From Kluyvera genomosp. 3 (lineage in GTDB: Bacteria > Pseudomonadota > Gammaproteobacteria > Enterobacterales > Enterobacteriaceae), in assembly GCA_002211745.1 (NCBI GenBank), contig CP022114.1, forward strand, positions 4,930,645 through 4,994,644: a stretch of DNA of 64,000 bases, written 5' to 3'. Below are positions 20,461-34,140 of the stretch, piece by piece. The notes below the pieces were generated by a model, which ran no database searches, had not been told where the DNA came from, and saw only the letters and a list, made by a program, of their open reading frames with translations. How positions within the stretch are numbered: position 1 is the first letter of the stretch; each line of letters begins with the position of its first letter. Made by a program: the position numbers and the translations under genes.

Positions 20461-20490
20461 AAAAAGCCCATCCGTCAGGATGGGCTTCTT
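20461..20490 (-). terminator. rRNA operon terminator T2
   Basis: A stem GCCCATCC/GGATGGGC with a short loop, followed by TTTTT on the minus strand, about 175 nt after the 5S gene. It corresponds to T2 of E. coli rrn operons. Confidence 0.88.
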
Positions 20491-20618
20491 CACTAATTGA
20501 TGCCTGGCAGTTTATGGCGGCGTCCTGCCGCCACCCTACGGGCCGTTGCTGCGCAACGTTCAAATCCGCTCCCGGCGGATTTGTCCTACTCCGGAGAGCG
20601 CTCACCGACAAACAACAG

Positions 20619-20663
20619 ATAAAACAAAAGGCCCAGTCTTTCGACTGAGCCTTTCGTTTTATT
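20619..20663 (-). terminator. rRNA operon terminator T1
   Basis: On the minus strand, AAAGGCTCAGTCGAAAGACT plus GGGCCTTTTGTTTTAT is nearly the E. coli rrnB T1 terminator. It directly follows the 5S gene. The sequence between T1 and T2, including a partial 3' repeat of the 5S end (TGCCTGGCAG), also matches the E. coli arrangement. Confidence 0.95.
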
Positions 20664-20665
20664 TG

Positions 20666-20782
20666 ATGCCTGGCAGTTCCCTACTCTCGCATGGGAGACC
20701 CACACTACCATCGGCGCTACGGCGTTTCACTTCTGAGTTCGGCATGGGTCAGGTGGGACCACCGCGCTACAGCCGCCAGGCA
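20666..20782 (-). rRNA. 5S ribosomal RNA
   Basis: 117 nt, beginning TGCCTGGCGGC and ending CTGCCAGGCAT on the minus strand. It is near identical to E. coli 5S (120 nt) but lacks one base in each of three four-base G or C runs (ACCCCAT, TGGGGTC and TCCCCAT, each read as three). This looks like a sequencing error. Confidence 0.97.
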
Positions 20783-20874
20783 AATTCTGTTTATCAACAC
20801 ACCTTTTTGGTCTGTCGATGTCATCTGTATCAGGCTGAAAATCTGTCTCTTCGCCAAAACATCTTCGGCGTTGT

Positions 20875-23767
<2,893 letters not shown>

Positions 23768-23992
23768 TCACAACCCGAAGATGTTTCACTTCTGATTGCG
23801 AAAATTTGAGAGACTCGAACACACCGCTTATCTGTTCTTATTACGGAGAACAGACACAGTGTGTCGTTTCAATTTTCAGCTTGATCCAGATTTTTAAAGA
23901 GCAAAACTTCTTAATGCACTCGAAAGTACATTCAGAAGTTCATCATTTACCAGACAATTTGTGTGAGCACTTCAAAGAACGTTTCTTTAAGG
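23768..23992 (-). other. 16S-23S internal spacer without tRNA
   Basis: 225 bp between the 16S 3' end and 23S 5' end. I looked for tRNA-Glu, tRNA-Ile and tRNA-Ala, the usual occupants in E. coli, and found none. The spacer keeps a boxA antitermination element (TGCTCTTTAAAA on the minus strand, 23892-23903) and inverted repeats for RNase III processing. E. coli spacers are about 350-450 bp because of the tRNAs. Confidence 0.85.
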
Positions 23993-25531
<1,539 letters not shown>

Positions 25532-25659
25532 AAGTTTGATGCTCGTGAATTAAACTTCGTAATGAATTACGTGTTCACTCAGAGACTTGGTATTCATTTT
25601 TCGTCTTGCGACGTTAAGAATCCGTATCTTCGAGTGCCCACACAGATTGTCTGATAAAT

Positions 25660-25671
25660 TGTTAAAGAGCA
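25660..25671 (-). promoter_or_regulatory. rrn leader boxA antitermination site
   Basis: TGCTCTTTAACA on the minus strand matches the rrn boxA core bound by NusB-NusE. It lies in the leader between P2 and the 16S start, as expected. The leader from 25532 to 25711 carries no gene. Confidence 0.88.
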
Positions 25672-25711
25672 GTTGCGACGCGGCTTACAGCTCACCGTCG
25701 CGAGGTGGCGT

Positions 25712-25739
25712 ATATTACGCTTTCCTCTTTCAGAGTCAA
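25712..25739 (-). promoter_or_regulatory. rRNA promoter P2
   Basis: Minus-strand TTGACT (25734-25739) and TAATAT (25712-25717) are separated by 16 bp, the rrn P2 arrangement, about 180 bp before the 16S gene. Confidence 0.88.
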
Positions 25740-25831
25740 GCGTTTAATTTCGCTTTTCTCTGCCGAAGTTCTCAGGAGAACCTCGCTGACCCGGCGGCTT
25801 GTTTGCCGTTGTTCCGTGTCAGTGGGAGCGC

Positions 25832-25859
25832 ATTATAGGGAGTTTATTCTGCCTGACAA
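25832..25859 (-). promoter_or_regulatory. rRNA promoter P1
   Basis: Minus-strand TTGTCA (25854-25859) and TATAAT (25832-25837) with a 16-bp spacer and a GCGC discriminator match E. coli rrn P1 almost exactly. P1 is the growth-rate and ppGpp-controlled promoter. AT-rich sequence upstream (25861-25920) fits an UP element. The region up to yieP holds no other gene. Confidence 0.92.
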
Positions 25860-26007
25860 GGGGAAATTTGAATTATTTTATCGCTCGCTATTTTTTTCAT
25901 CAAATTGCTTATGAATACGCCGTAAAATGCCCAAACTGCTGTTTTTAACACCGATTCAGCACGTCAAATGGCATACTAAAGAAAGATAAATAATAGGAAT
26001 GGCATTT

Positions 26008-26711
26008 ATGTCTCTAAGCGCACAGCAACTAGCCGCTCAAAAGAACATCTCCTGGGTCCTGGCTGAGAAAATAGCCCAGAAGATATTAACCGGTGAGTAT
26101 CCCCGGAAAGCATCCTCCCCGGCGAGATGGAGCTGGGTGAAATTTTCGGCGTGAGCCGAACCGCCGTTCGCGAAGCGGTAAAAACGCTGTCAGCGAAAGG
26201 GATGCTGCTTCCTCGCCCGCGTATTGGTACCCGTGTGATGCCTCAGGCCCACTGGAACTTCCTCGATACCGAGCTGATCTCCTGGTGGCTAACGACAGAT
26301 AACTTCCAGGCCGTCATGAAACACTTCCTGGTGTTGCGTCGCAGTCTGGAACCGCAGGCCTGCATGCTGGCCGCCACGCTCGGTACCGCCGAGCAGAAAG
26401 CCCAGCTCAATACCTTAATGGAAGAGATGGCGACGCTGGAGAAAACATTCGACCGCGAACGTTGGATCGATATCGACACCTCCTGGCATGAACACATCTA
26501 TGAAATGAGTGCTAACCCGTTTCTGACATCATTCGCCAAACTGTTCCACTCGGTGTACCACATCTATTTCACCTCGATTACCGAAGATGAGGTGATTGAA
26601 CTGGCGAGCCACCAGGCCATTGTTGATGCGATACAAGAAGGCGATGGCCCACGGGCATACCAGGCCTGCCAGGCTTTATTAAACGCGCCACATATTCTGG
26701 CCGCAGTATAA
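26008..26711 (+). CDS. yieP: YieP, GntR/FadR-family transcriptional regulator
   Basis: About 234 aa. N-terminal winged helix-turn-helix ([20 protein letters not shown], about residues 40-62) and an all-helical FCD ligand domain with likely metal-binding histidines ([14 protein letters not shown]). The ATG at 26008 is chosen because AGGA lies 9 nt upstream; the ATG at 25999 is too close to it. One C is missing near 26103. It ends 10 nt before hsrA, so the two are probably co-transcribed. Its effector is unknown. Confidence 0.93.
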
Positions 26712-26721
26712 AGGACAGCGA

Positions 26722-28110
26722 ATGACTGAGAAGAAAGCGCGGAGTATGGCCGGGCTACCGTGGATAGCCGCGATGGCCTTCTTTATGCAGGCGCTAGACG
26801 CCACCATTCTGAATACAGCGCTGCCCGCTATCGCGCACAGCCTCAACCGGTCGCCGCTGGCGATGCAATCAGCCATTATCAGCTACACCCTTACGGTGGC
26901 CATGCTGATCCCGGTAAGCGGCTGGCTTGCTGACCGCTTCGGTACCCGACGCATCTTTATGCTGGCGGTCAGCCTGTTTACCCTTGGGTCATTGGCGTGC
27001 GCGCTTTCGACTTCGCTCGGCGAACTGGTGATCTTCCGTATTATTCAGGGGATTGGCGGCGCCATGATGATGCCCGTCGCCCGCCTGGCGCTGCTGCGCG
27101 CCTACCCGCGTAGCGAACTGCTACCGGTGCTTAACTTTGTCACCATGCCAGGGCTGATAGGGCCTATTCTGGGCCCGGTGCTGGGTGGCGTTTTTGTCAC
27201 CTGGGCTACCTGGCACTGGATTTTCCTCATCAACATACCGATCGGCGTTATTGGCATGCTGTACGCACGAAAATACATGCCGAACTTCACGACGCCGCGG
27301 CGACGCTTCGATCTCTCAGGATTCCTGCTGTTTGGGTTAAGCCTGGTGCTGTTCTCCATCGGCATGGAGCTGCTCGGCGAGCAGATTGTGTCGGGCTGGG
27401 TCGCTCTGATGGTGGTGCTGTTCAGTATTATTTTGCTGCTGGCCTATATCCGCCACGCGCGCAAGCATCCAACACCGCTGATCTCTCTGGGCTTATTCAG
27501 AACGCGAACGTTCTCAGTCGGTATTGCCGGTAACCTGGCGACACGCCTGGGCACCGGCTGCGTGCCGTTCCTGATGCCGCTAATGCTGCAGGTTGGCTTT
27601 GGCTATCCGGCGCTGATTGCGGGCATCATGATGGCGCCCACGGCAATAGGCTCTATCGTGGCAAAATCAACCGTCACCCAAGTGCTACGCCGGTTGGGCT
27701 ATCGGAAAACGCTGGTCGGCGTCACGCTGTTTATTGGCTTAATGATCGCGCAGTTCTCATTACAATCGCCGTCAATGCCGGTGTGGATGCTGATTCTGCC
27801 GCTGTTCGTGTTGGGGATGGCCATGTCGACGCAGTTCACTTCGATGAACACCATTACGCTTGCCGATCTCTCCGACGATAACGCCAGCGGCGGCAACAGC
27901 CTGCTGGCCGTTACACAGCAATTGTCGATTAGCCTTGGGGTGGCGATCAGCGCCGCGGTACTGCGCTCGTATCAAAGTATTGTCGGCTCGACGATTGAGC
28001 AGTTCCACTACACCTTTATCACCATGGGGGTGATAACGGCAGTATCAGCGCTGATGTTTATGCTGCTGCGGCCGAAAGATGGCCGCAATCTGATAAAAGA
28101 AAAGCACTAA
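26722..28110 (+). CDS. hsrA: HsrA (YieO), DHA2-type MFS transporter
   Basis: 462 aa, intact, with about 14 predicted membrane helices. Major facilitator features include the [13 protein letters not shown] loop (motif A) and the [17 protein letters not shown] segment typical of drug:H+ antiporters. In E. coli extra copies of hsrA alter homocysteine-related responses; its natural substrate is not known. It is convergent with rbsR with only 2 nt between stops and no terminator. Confidence 0.93.
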   Translation: MTEKKARSMAGLPWIAAMAFFMQALDATILNTALPAIAHSLNRSPLAMQSAIISYTLTVAMLIPVSGWLADRFGTRRIFMLAVSLFTLGSLACALSTSLGELVIFRIIQGIGGAMMMPVARLALLRAYPRSELLPVLNFVTMPGLIGPILGPVLGGVFVTWATWHWIFLINIPIGVIGMLYARKYMPNFTTPRRRFDLSGFLLFGLSLVLFSIGMELLGEQIVSGWVALMVVLFSIILLLAYIRHARKHPTPLISLGLFRTRTFSVGIAGNLATRLGTGCVPFLMPLMLQVGFGYPALIAGIMMAPTAIGSIVAKSTVTQVLRRLGYRKTLVGVTLFIGLMIAQFSLQSPSMPVWMLILPLFVLGMAMSTQFTSMNTITLADLSDDNASGGNSLLAVTQQLSISLGVAISAAVLRSYQSIVGSTIEQFHYTFITMGVITAVSALMFMLLRPKDGRNLIKEKH

Positions 28111-28112
28111 CC

Positions 28113-29105
28113 TTAGACGGACCCACGCACCACCAGCTCGGGCGTCAGCTGCATACGCTGCTGTTTTTGCCCGGGCTGCGCAATACGGTGAATCAACACA
28201 TCAATCGCCAGCTCGCCCAGTTCATCTTTTGGTTGGTGAATGGTCGTGAGTGGCGGCGTCATATAGCGCGCCAGTTCGATATCATCATAGCCAATCACCG
28301 CCATATCCTGCGGAATACGTAGCCCGGCCTGATACAACGCCTGATAAACCCCTACCGCCATCGCATCGTTACCAACGAAAACGGCATCCGGACGTTCAGG
28401 ATGCGCCAGCAGTTTCTGCATGGCATCTAATCCGCCGCCAAACTCAAAGTTGCTGGTAATTTCATAGCCGTCCGGAATCGGCAACTGCGCATTATGCATA
28501 GCTTCCCGATAGCCCTCGAGACGCAGCCGCGCCGGGGTTTTATCCAGCGGACCGGAAATACAGGCAATGCGCGTATGACCACGCTCGATCAGGTAGCGAG
28601 TCGCCATATCGCCGCCCAGCAGCGAGTTGTCCTGAATCAGATCGCTGTCACCATCAAACGGCGCCCAGTCCATCATCACGGAAGGAATAGAAGGATAGCG
28701 CTGCATAATTTCCAGCGACGGCTGGTGCGTTTCGGTGCACAGCAGCAGCAGCCCGTCGACACGCTTCTGCATCAGCGTTTCCAGGTTGCGGTTCATCCGC
28801 TGTTCGTCGCCTTCGGTATTGCACAGTACCAGGCTGTAGCCGCGCTCAAAGCAGCTGCGCTCCACGCCGCGCACCAGCTCTGAATAAAAGGGATTGGTAC
28901 TGGCGGTAATCAACATACCGATGGTACGCGTTTGATTAAGCTTGAGGCTACGCGCCAGCGCCGACGGCGCGTAGTTCAATGATTTGATCGCGGCGTCGAC
29001 CTTCTCGGTGATGGCCTCGCTGACAAACCGATCTTTATTGATGACGTGAGACACCGTCGAGGTGGAAACGCCCGCCAGGCGAGCAACATCCTTCATCGTG
29101 GCCAA
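28113..29105 (-). CDS. rbsR: Ribose operon repressor RbsR
   Basis: LacI family, 330 aa, intact. The helix-turn-helix [20 protein letters not shown] is at the N-terminus, followed by a hinge and a periplasmic-binding-protein-like domain that binds ribose. The perfect palindromes at 33986-34001 and 34067-34078 are its likely operators. Last gene of rbsDACBKR, starting 3 nt after the rbsK stop. Confidence 0.97.
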   Translation of the reverse strand: MATMKDVARLAGVSTSTVSHVINKDRFVSEAITEKVDAAIKSLNYAPSALARSLKLNQTRTIGMLITASTNPFYSELVRGVERSCFERGYSLVLCNTEGDEQRMNRNLETLMQKRVDGLLLLCTETHQPSLEIMQRYPSIPSVMMDWAPFDGDSDLIQDNSLLGGDMATRYLIERGHTRIACISGPLDKTPARLRLEGYREAMHNAQLPIPDGYEITSNFEFGGGLDAMQKLLAHPERPDAVFVGNDAMAVGVYQALYQAGLRIPQDMAVIGYDDIELARYMTPPLTTIHQPKDELGELAIDVLIHRIAQPGQKQQRMQLTPELVVRGSV

Positions 29106-29108
29106 GCA

Positions 29109-30037
29109 TTACCCCTGCTGACGTAAAAATTCGTCGATCTCTTCACGCCAGGGCACAGAGGGCTGCGCGCCTTTGCGTGTCACGGCAATAGCGGCGGCGG
29201 CGTGCGCAAAGCGCAGCGCGTCGGCCAGTGGCGTATTCTCCAGCAACGCAGTCATCAGTGCGCCGTTAAAGGTATCGCCCGCGGCGATGGTGTCGATAGC
29301 CTGCACTTTAAAGCCCGGTACACGACGCCCTTCGCCCTTAACGCTGGCCCATACGCCGCGGCTGCCAAGAGTAATAATCACCGTGTCGATGCCTTTCGCG
29401 TGCAGTACCTGCGCGGCTTTCGCGGCGTCGTCATCGTTTTCCACCCGAACACCGGTCAGCTTCTCAGCCTCGGTCTCATTTGGGGTAATGATATCCACCA
29501 GCGACAGCAGTGTATCCGGCAGCTCGCGAGCGGGGCCGGGTTCAATACCACGGTGGTTTGATTCTGATGGGCAATCTGAGCCGCCAGCAATACGCTATCC
29601 AGCGGGGATTCAAGCTGCATCAGCAGCGCATCTGCCTCGGCAATGCGTTCACGCTGTGCCTCGACCAGCGCAGTGGACAGTGCGGCATTAGCGCCCGCGT
29701 GAATGCCAATCACATTCTCGCCTTCGCCGTTGACGAAGATCAGCGCTACGCCGGTCGACTCACCGGCTACCGCGCTCACGGGCGCGATATCAATGCGGTC
29801 AACCTGCAACTGTTTACGGATACGCTCACCGATATCGTCATCGCCGGTGCAGGCAATAAACGCGATATCCGCGCCGCTGCGCCCGGCAGCAACCGCCTGG
29901 TTCGCGCCTTTGCCGCCAAATGCGACCTGATAATGGCTACCGGTGACGGTTTCGCCAGGCGTCGGGAAAGATTCAAGATTGAGAATGTGATCGGCATTGA
30001 TGCTGCCAAGGACGACGAGTTTGCCTGCGGTTTTCAT
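29109..30037 (-). CDS. rbsK: Ribokinase
   Basis: Phosphorylates ribose to ribose-5-phosphate. PfkB family, 309 aa: GSINADHI near the N-terminus, GGKGANQAVAA signature 1, and AAGDTFNGALMTALLE signature 2 with the catalytic Asp in GDTFNG. One G is lost from a five-G run near 29533, splitting the frame. Part of the rbs operon. Confidence 0.97.
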
Positions 30038-30059
30038 TTTCAGAGTGTCCGGTAAGATG

Positions 30060-30081
30060 CGCCACCGGTATCCCGGTGGCG
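30060..30081 (-). other. Intercistronic hairpin between rbsB and rbsK
   Basis: CGCCACCGG/CCGGTGGCG is a perfect 9-bp stem in the 110-nt rbsB-rbsK gap, without a strong T run. It probably shields the 3' end of rbsB mRNA so that the binding protein is made in excess. Confidence 0.6.
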
Positions 30082-30147
30082 CGTGCCCTGCTTTTCTTTA
30101 TAGATGTTGTCCCTCAGGCTGTGAGAGCCTGAATCGCATTCACGTTA

Positions 30148-31038
30148 TTACTGCTTAATTACCAGCTTCAGGTCAACAGGATATTTTGCCTGTACCTTTT
30201 CGCCTTTCAGCACTTTGTCGGCGGTTTCCACGCCTTTTGCACCGATCTGATCCGGCAACTGGGCAATAGTCGCCGCCAGTTTGCCGTCATTCACCGCTTT
30301 TTCGCCATCCGGCGTACCGTCGAAGCCTACGACCATGACATCGGATTTACCGGCGGTTTGCAGCGCACGCAGCGCGCCCAGCGCCATTTCGTCGTTCTGT
30401 GCGAATACGGCCTTCACGTCCGGATGCGCGGTCAGCAGGTTCTGCATCACGTTCAGACCTTTAGTACGGTCGAAGTCGGCAGGCTGGCTTGCCAGCACGT
30501 TGAATTTATGTGCCGCGACAGCCTGCTGGAAGCCTTCACCACGCTCACGCGCGGCAGAAGTCCCGGCGATACCCTGCAGTTCGATGACTTTAGCGCCTTC
30601 ACCGGCTTTCTTCGCAATATAGTCACCGGCGATTTTACCGCCCAGCACGTTATCAGACGCGATATGGCTCACAACCTCACCTTTAGAGGCCACGCGGTCG
30701 AGGGTAATCACCGGGATTTTAGCCTGATTTGCCATCTTGATGGCGTTACCCACCGCGTCGGAGTCCGTCGGGTTGATCAGCAGAATTTTGGTGCCACGAA
30801 CCGTTAAATCCTGAACGTTAGCCAGCTCTTTCGCCGGGTTGTTCTGTGAGTCCAGAACCACCAGGTTATAGCCCAGTTTGTCCGCTTCTTTCTGCGCGCC
30901 GTCCTTCAGGGAGACAAAGAACGGGTTATTCAGGGTAGAGATAACCAGTGCAATGGTATCTTTCGCCATCGCGTTCGCACTGACGGTGGCGCTCAGCGCA
31001 ACCGCGGAAACCAGGGTAGCCAGTTTTTTCATGTTCAT
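30148..31038 (-). CDS. rbsB: Ribose ABC transporter periplasmic binding protein
   Basis: 296 aa, intact. The signal peptide [20 protein letters not shown] continues to ANAMA and is cleaved before KDTIALVIS. The mature protein is a type I periplasmic sugar-binding protein that delivers ribose to RbsAC and to the Trg chemoreceptor. Confidence 0.98.
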   Translation of the reverse strand: MNMKKLATLVSAVALSATVSANAMAKDTIALVISTLNNPFFVSLKDGAQKEADKLGYNLVVLDSQNNPAKELANVQDLTVRGTKILLINPTDSDAVGNAIKMANQAKIPVITLDRVASKGEVVSHIASDNVLGGKIAGDYIAKKAGEGAKVIELQGIAGTSAARERGEGFQQAVAAHKFNVLASQPADFDRTKGLNVMQNLLTAHPDVKAVFAQNDEMALGALRALQTAGKSDVMVVGFDGTPDGEKAVNDGKLAATIAQLPDQIGAKGVETADKVLKGEKVQAKYPVDLKLVIKQ

Positions 31039-31065
31039 ATCTAAGATGTCCTGTAGTGTCGTTTG

Positions 31066-32031
31066 TTACTGCTTTTTGTTGTCCACCAGCACCGCCAGCA
31101 AAATGACGACTGCTTTAACGATCATCTGGTAATAAGAAGAAACGCCTAACAAGTTCAAACCGTTGTTCAAGAACCCAAGAATCAGCGCACCGATAAGCGT
31201 GCCGACGATACGACCCTTACCGCCCGCCAGGCTAGTACCGCCCAGTACTACCGCCGCGATAGCATCCAGCTCATAGCCGGTACCCGCAGTCGGCTGTGCC
31301 GAGGAGAGGCGCGCCACTTCAATAATACCCGCCAGCGCCGACAGTAACCCGCACAAAGAGTAGACGATAATTTTGACTTTATTGACGCTAATACCGGAAA
31401 GACGCGTTGCCGCTTCGTTACCGCCCAGCGCATAGATATAACGACCCAGACGCGTGTGGTGCAGCATGTACCACGCCGCGAGGAAGACAATCGCCATGAT
31501 CCACACAGGCGTCGGGATACCCAGCGGGCGGCCAATACCGAACCAGCCAAACACGTCGGCGTTGTCGGTAAAGCCGGTATTGACCGGACTACCGTTGGTG
31601 TAGACCATGGTCACACCGCGCAGCAGCAGCATCATCACCAGCGTAGCGATAAATGCCTGCACCCGCCCTTTAGCAACAATCACGCCGGTAACGGCCCCAA
31701 TTGCGGCACCTAATGCGAGTGCGGCAGCAACCGCCACCAGCGCATTAACTTCGATGCCCACAATCGAGGCGGCGACCGCGCCGGTCAACGCCAGCAGGGA
31801 ACCGACGGACAGGTCGATCCCCGACGTTAAAATGACCAGCGTCATCCCAACCGCCATGATCGCATTCACGGAGGTTTGCTGCAGGATGTTGAACAGGTTA
31901 TTGACGGTAAAAAAGTTGGGGCTCATGGTCGAGACAATCGCTATCAGCACCAGCAGAGCTATCAGCGATTTTTGCTCCAGCAGCCATGCTTTAGTGAAAT
32001 AGCGGCGACCCGCCACAGACTGGGTTGTCAT
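31066..32031 (-). CDS. rbsC: Ribose ABC transporter permease
   Basis: 321 aa, intact, with 8-10 hydrophobic helices of the BPD_transp_2 family, including LDAIAAVVLGGTSLAGGKGR (the ATPase-contacting loop region). It forms the ribose channel in the inner membrane. It starts 5 nt after rbsA. Confidence 0.97.
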   Translation of the reverse strand: MTTQSVAGRRYFTKAWLLEQKSLIALLVLIAIVSTMSPNFFTVNNLFNILQQTSVNAIMAVGMTLVILTSGIDLSVGSLLALTGAVAASIVGIEVNALVAVAAALALGAAIGAVTGVIVAKGRVQAFIATLVMMLLLRGVTMVYTNGSPVNTGFTDNADVFGWFGIGRPLGIPTPVWIMAIVFLAAWYMLHHTRLGRYIYALGGNEAATRLSGISVNKVKIIVYSLCGLLSALAGIIEVARLSSAQPTAGTGYELDAIAAVVLGGTSLAGGKGRIVGTLIGALILGFLNNGLNLLGVSSYYQMIVKAVVILLAVLVDNKKQ

Positions 32032-32036
32032 CTTTT

Positions 32037-33540
32037 TTACTCCTGGTTCACGCGGTTAAGCTTGCCCACAGCGGCAGCCATTAATACTTCCTGGGTGGCC
32101 TGCTCGCGTGAAAACTCACCGCCGAGATGCCCTTCATGCATCACAATAATGCGATCGCTCATCCCCAATACTTCCGGCATCTCCGAGGAGACCAGAATGA
32201 TACTCAGGCCGTCGGCCTTGAACTGGTTGATCAGCTGATAAATCTCTTTCTTCGCCCCACGTCGACGCCGCGCGTCGGCTCATCGAGGATCAGCACCTTC
32301 GGCGGGTCATCAGGCCGCGCGCGATGGCGACTTTTTGCTGATTACCGCCGGAAAGCAGACCGATCGCTTGCTCCATGGAAGGCGTTTTGACGTTAAACAG
32401 ACGGATAAAATCGCTCACCGCCTGCTGTTCGTCTTTATGCTTCAAACTACCGCCAGCACGGCTGAAATAGCGCAGCGCCGTCAGCGACATGTTCTCTTTC
32501 ACCGACATGCCCAGCACCAGGCCATCACGCTTACGGTCTTCGGAAATATAGACAATGCCGTTCGCCAGACCATCCTGCGGTGAACGCGTCACCACTTCAT
32601 GGCCGTCTAGCGTCACGTAGCCGCTGGTTCTCGGCAGCGCACCGTACAGCACTTTCATTAATTCGGTGCGCCCGGCGCCCATCAGCCCCGCCACACCAAG
32701 AATTTCACCTTTGCGCAGGGTAAAGGAGACGCTGTTCACGCCTGGCCCGCACAGCGCGTCCACCTTCAGGCGGATCTCACCCGGCTCTTTATCCAGATGC
32801 GGGTACTGATCTTCAAGCTTGCGCCCCACCATCATCTCAATCAGCAGATCTTCATTCAGGCTGGCGACTTCGCGTTCGGCAATAAACTGCCCGTCGCGGA
32901 AGACGGTCACGTCGTCGCAGATCTCGAAGATCTCTTTCATACGGTGGGAGATATAGACAATGCCGCGCCCCTGCGATTTCAGCTCGCGGATGACGCGGAA
33001 CAGGGATTCGGTTTCCGTATCGGTCAGGGCATCGGTCGGTTCGTCCATAATGATGACCTTCGACTCAAAGCTCAGCACCTTGGCAATTTCCACCATCTGC
33101 TGATCGCCGATAGAGAGGTCACCCACCAGACGGTCGCTCTTAAAGCGCAGATTGAGTTTAGCCAGCAAAATATCGGCTTCGGCGTACATCTTCTTCCAGT
33201 CGATTTTGCCAAAGCGATTCACAAACTCACGGCCAAGGAAAATGTTCTCGGCAATCGTTAGCTGCGGGATCAGGTTCAGCTCCTGATGGATGATGCCGAT
33301 ACCGGCTTCCTGCGAGGATTTTGGCCCGTTAAAGGTGGTCTCTTTACCCAGCCATAATAATGAACCGGCATCGCGGGTGTAGATCCCGGTCAGCACCTTC
33401 ATCATGGTGGATTTACCCGCGCCGTTTTCGCCCACCAGCGCCATCACGCGGCCAGCATAGACATTCAGCGCGGCGCCGGATAGCGCCTTCACGCCCGGGA
33501 ACGATTTATCGATCCCTTTCAGTTGTAAGAGTGCGTCCAT
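32037..33540 (-). CDS. rbsA: Ribose ABC transporter ATP-binding protein
   Basis: 501 aa with two ABC domains. The first has Walker [10 protein letters not shown], signature [13 protein letters not shown] and Walker [12 protein letters not shown]. The second has signature [15 protein letters not shown] and a following [16 protein letters not shown] seen only after correction. Two bases are missing (near 32262 and 32298). The start is the ATG at 33540, 7 nt after the rbsD stop. The unbroken frame joining it to rbsD is an artefact of a base loss in rbsD. Confidence 0.97.
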
Positions 33541-33547
33541 GATGGCC

Positions 33548-33966
33548 TCAGAAGGTGACGCCAGCACAGAGAATGATATTCGCATACGGGAACATTCCCC
33601 GCTGCGAATCACCGCCTGACTGTCTGCGGTTTGTTGTTTGAACTGCTCATGTGAGACGTAACGAACGTCAATGCTATTTCCCTGGTGTTGCTGCAGCTGC
33701 TCAAGGTGTTTGAGCAACGTTTCGTGAAGCTGCGGATTATGGTGTTGAATTTCCGCGGCGAGAATGGCGGCCTCGACCTGCATCTCTTGCGTCACCACGC
33801 CCAACACCTGCATGAAGGTGGGAACGCCCTGGGTTAGCGCCATATCAATGCGCGCCGTGCTACGAGGGATGGGTAAACCCGCATCGCACACCACCAGCGT
33901 ATCGGTATGGCCCAAACGGGAAATAACCGACGAGATTTCAGAGTTGAGTACCGTGCCTTTCTTCAT
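33548..33966 (-). CDS. rbsD: D-ribose pyranase
   Basis: Interconverts the pyranose and furanose forms of ribose so that RbsK can use it. 139 aa, starting [20 protein letters not shown] and ending ILCAGVTF after correction. One C is missing near 33585 in TTCCCC, which removes the stop from frame and makes a false fusion to rbsA. First gene of the operon. Confidence 0.96.
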
Positions 33967-33985
33967 TTTGTTTTCTTGCTCCACT

Positions 33986-34001
33986 AGCGAAACGTTTCGC
34001 T
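33986..34001. promoter_or_regulatory. RbsR operator, proximal
   Basis: AGCGAAACGTTTCGCT is a perfect 16-bp palindrome 20 bp upstream of rbsD. It has the central CG and the form of the E. coli rbs operator and of LacI-family sites in general. Confidence 0.85.
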
Positions 34002-34048
34002 GTCATAAGTGTAGTCTGAAGAACGCGCAGAAAACCATCACCAGGTTA

Positions 34049-34078
34049 TAGAAATGTGATCGCCATCGAAACGTTTCG
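34049..34078. promoter_or_regulatory. Distal RbsR-like operator with possible CRP site
   Basis: CGAAACGTTTCG (34067-34078) repeats the core of the proximal operator 79 bp upstream (centre to centre). Just before it, TGTGATCGCCATCGAA resembles a weak CRP site (strong left half only). Two operators allow looping, and overlap with a CRP site would couple ribose and glucose signals. The CRP part is inference. Confidence 0.6.
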
Positions 34079-34096
34079 CGAACAGAGGAGAGGGGA

Positions 34097-34133
34097 TAAA
34101 AAAACGCCCACCGTCAAAATGAGGGAGGGCGTT
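34097..34133 (-). terminator. Terminator of kup
   Basis: The minus strand has AACGCCC...GGGCGTT with a 23-nt loop region that can extend the stem (CTCCCTC/GACGGTG imperfect), followed by TTTTTTT. It lies just after the kup stop. Confidence 0.75.
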
Positions 34134-34140
34134 GATGGCG

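Noticed and set aside
23768-23992. Hidden tRNA in the rRNA spacer
   Set aside because: I searched by eye for the T-arm GTTCGAATC-type core and the known Glu, Ile and Ala genes on both strands and found none.
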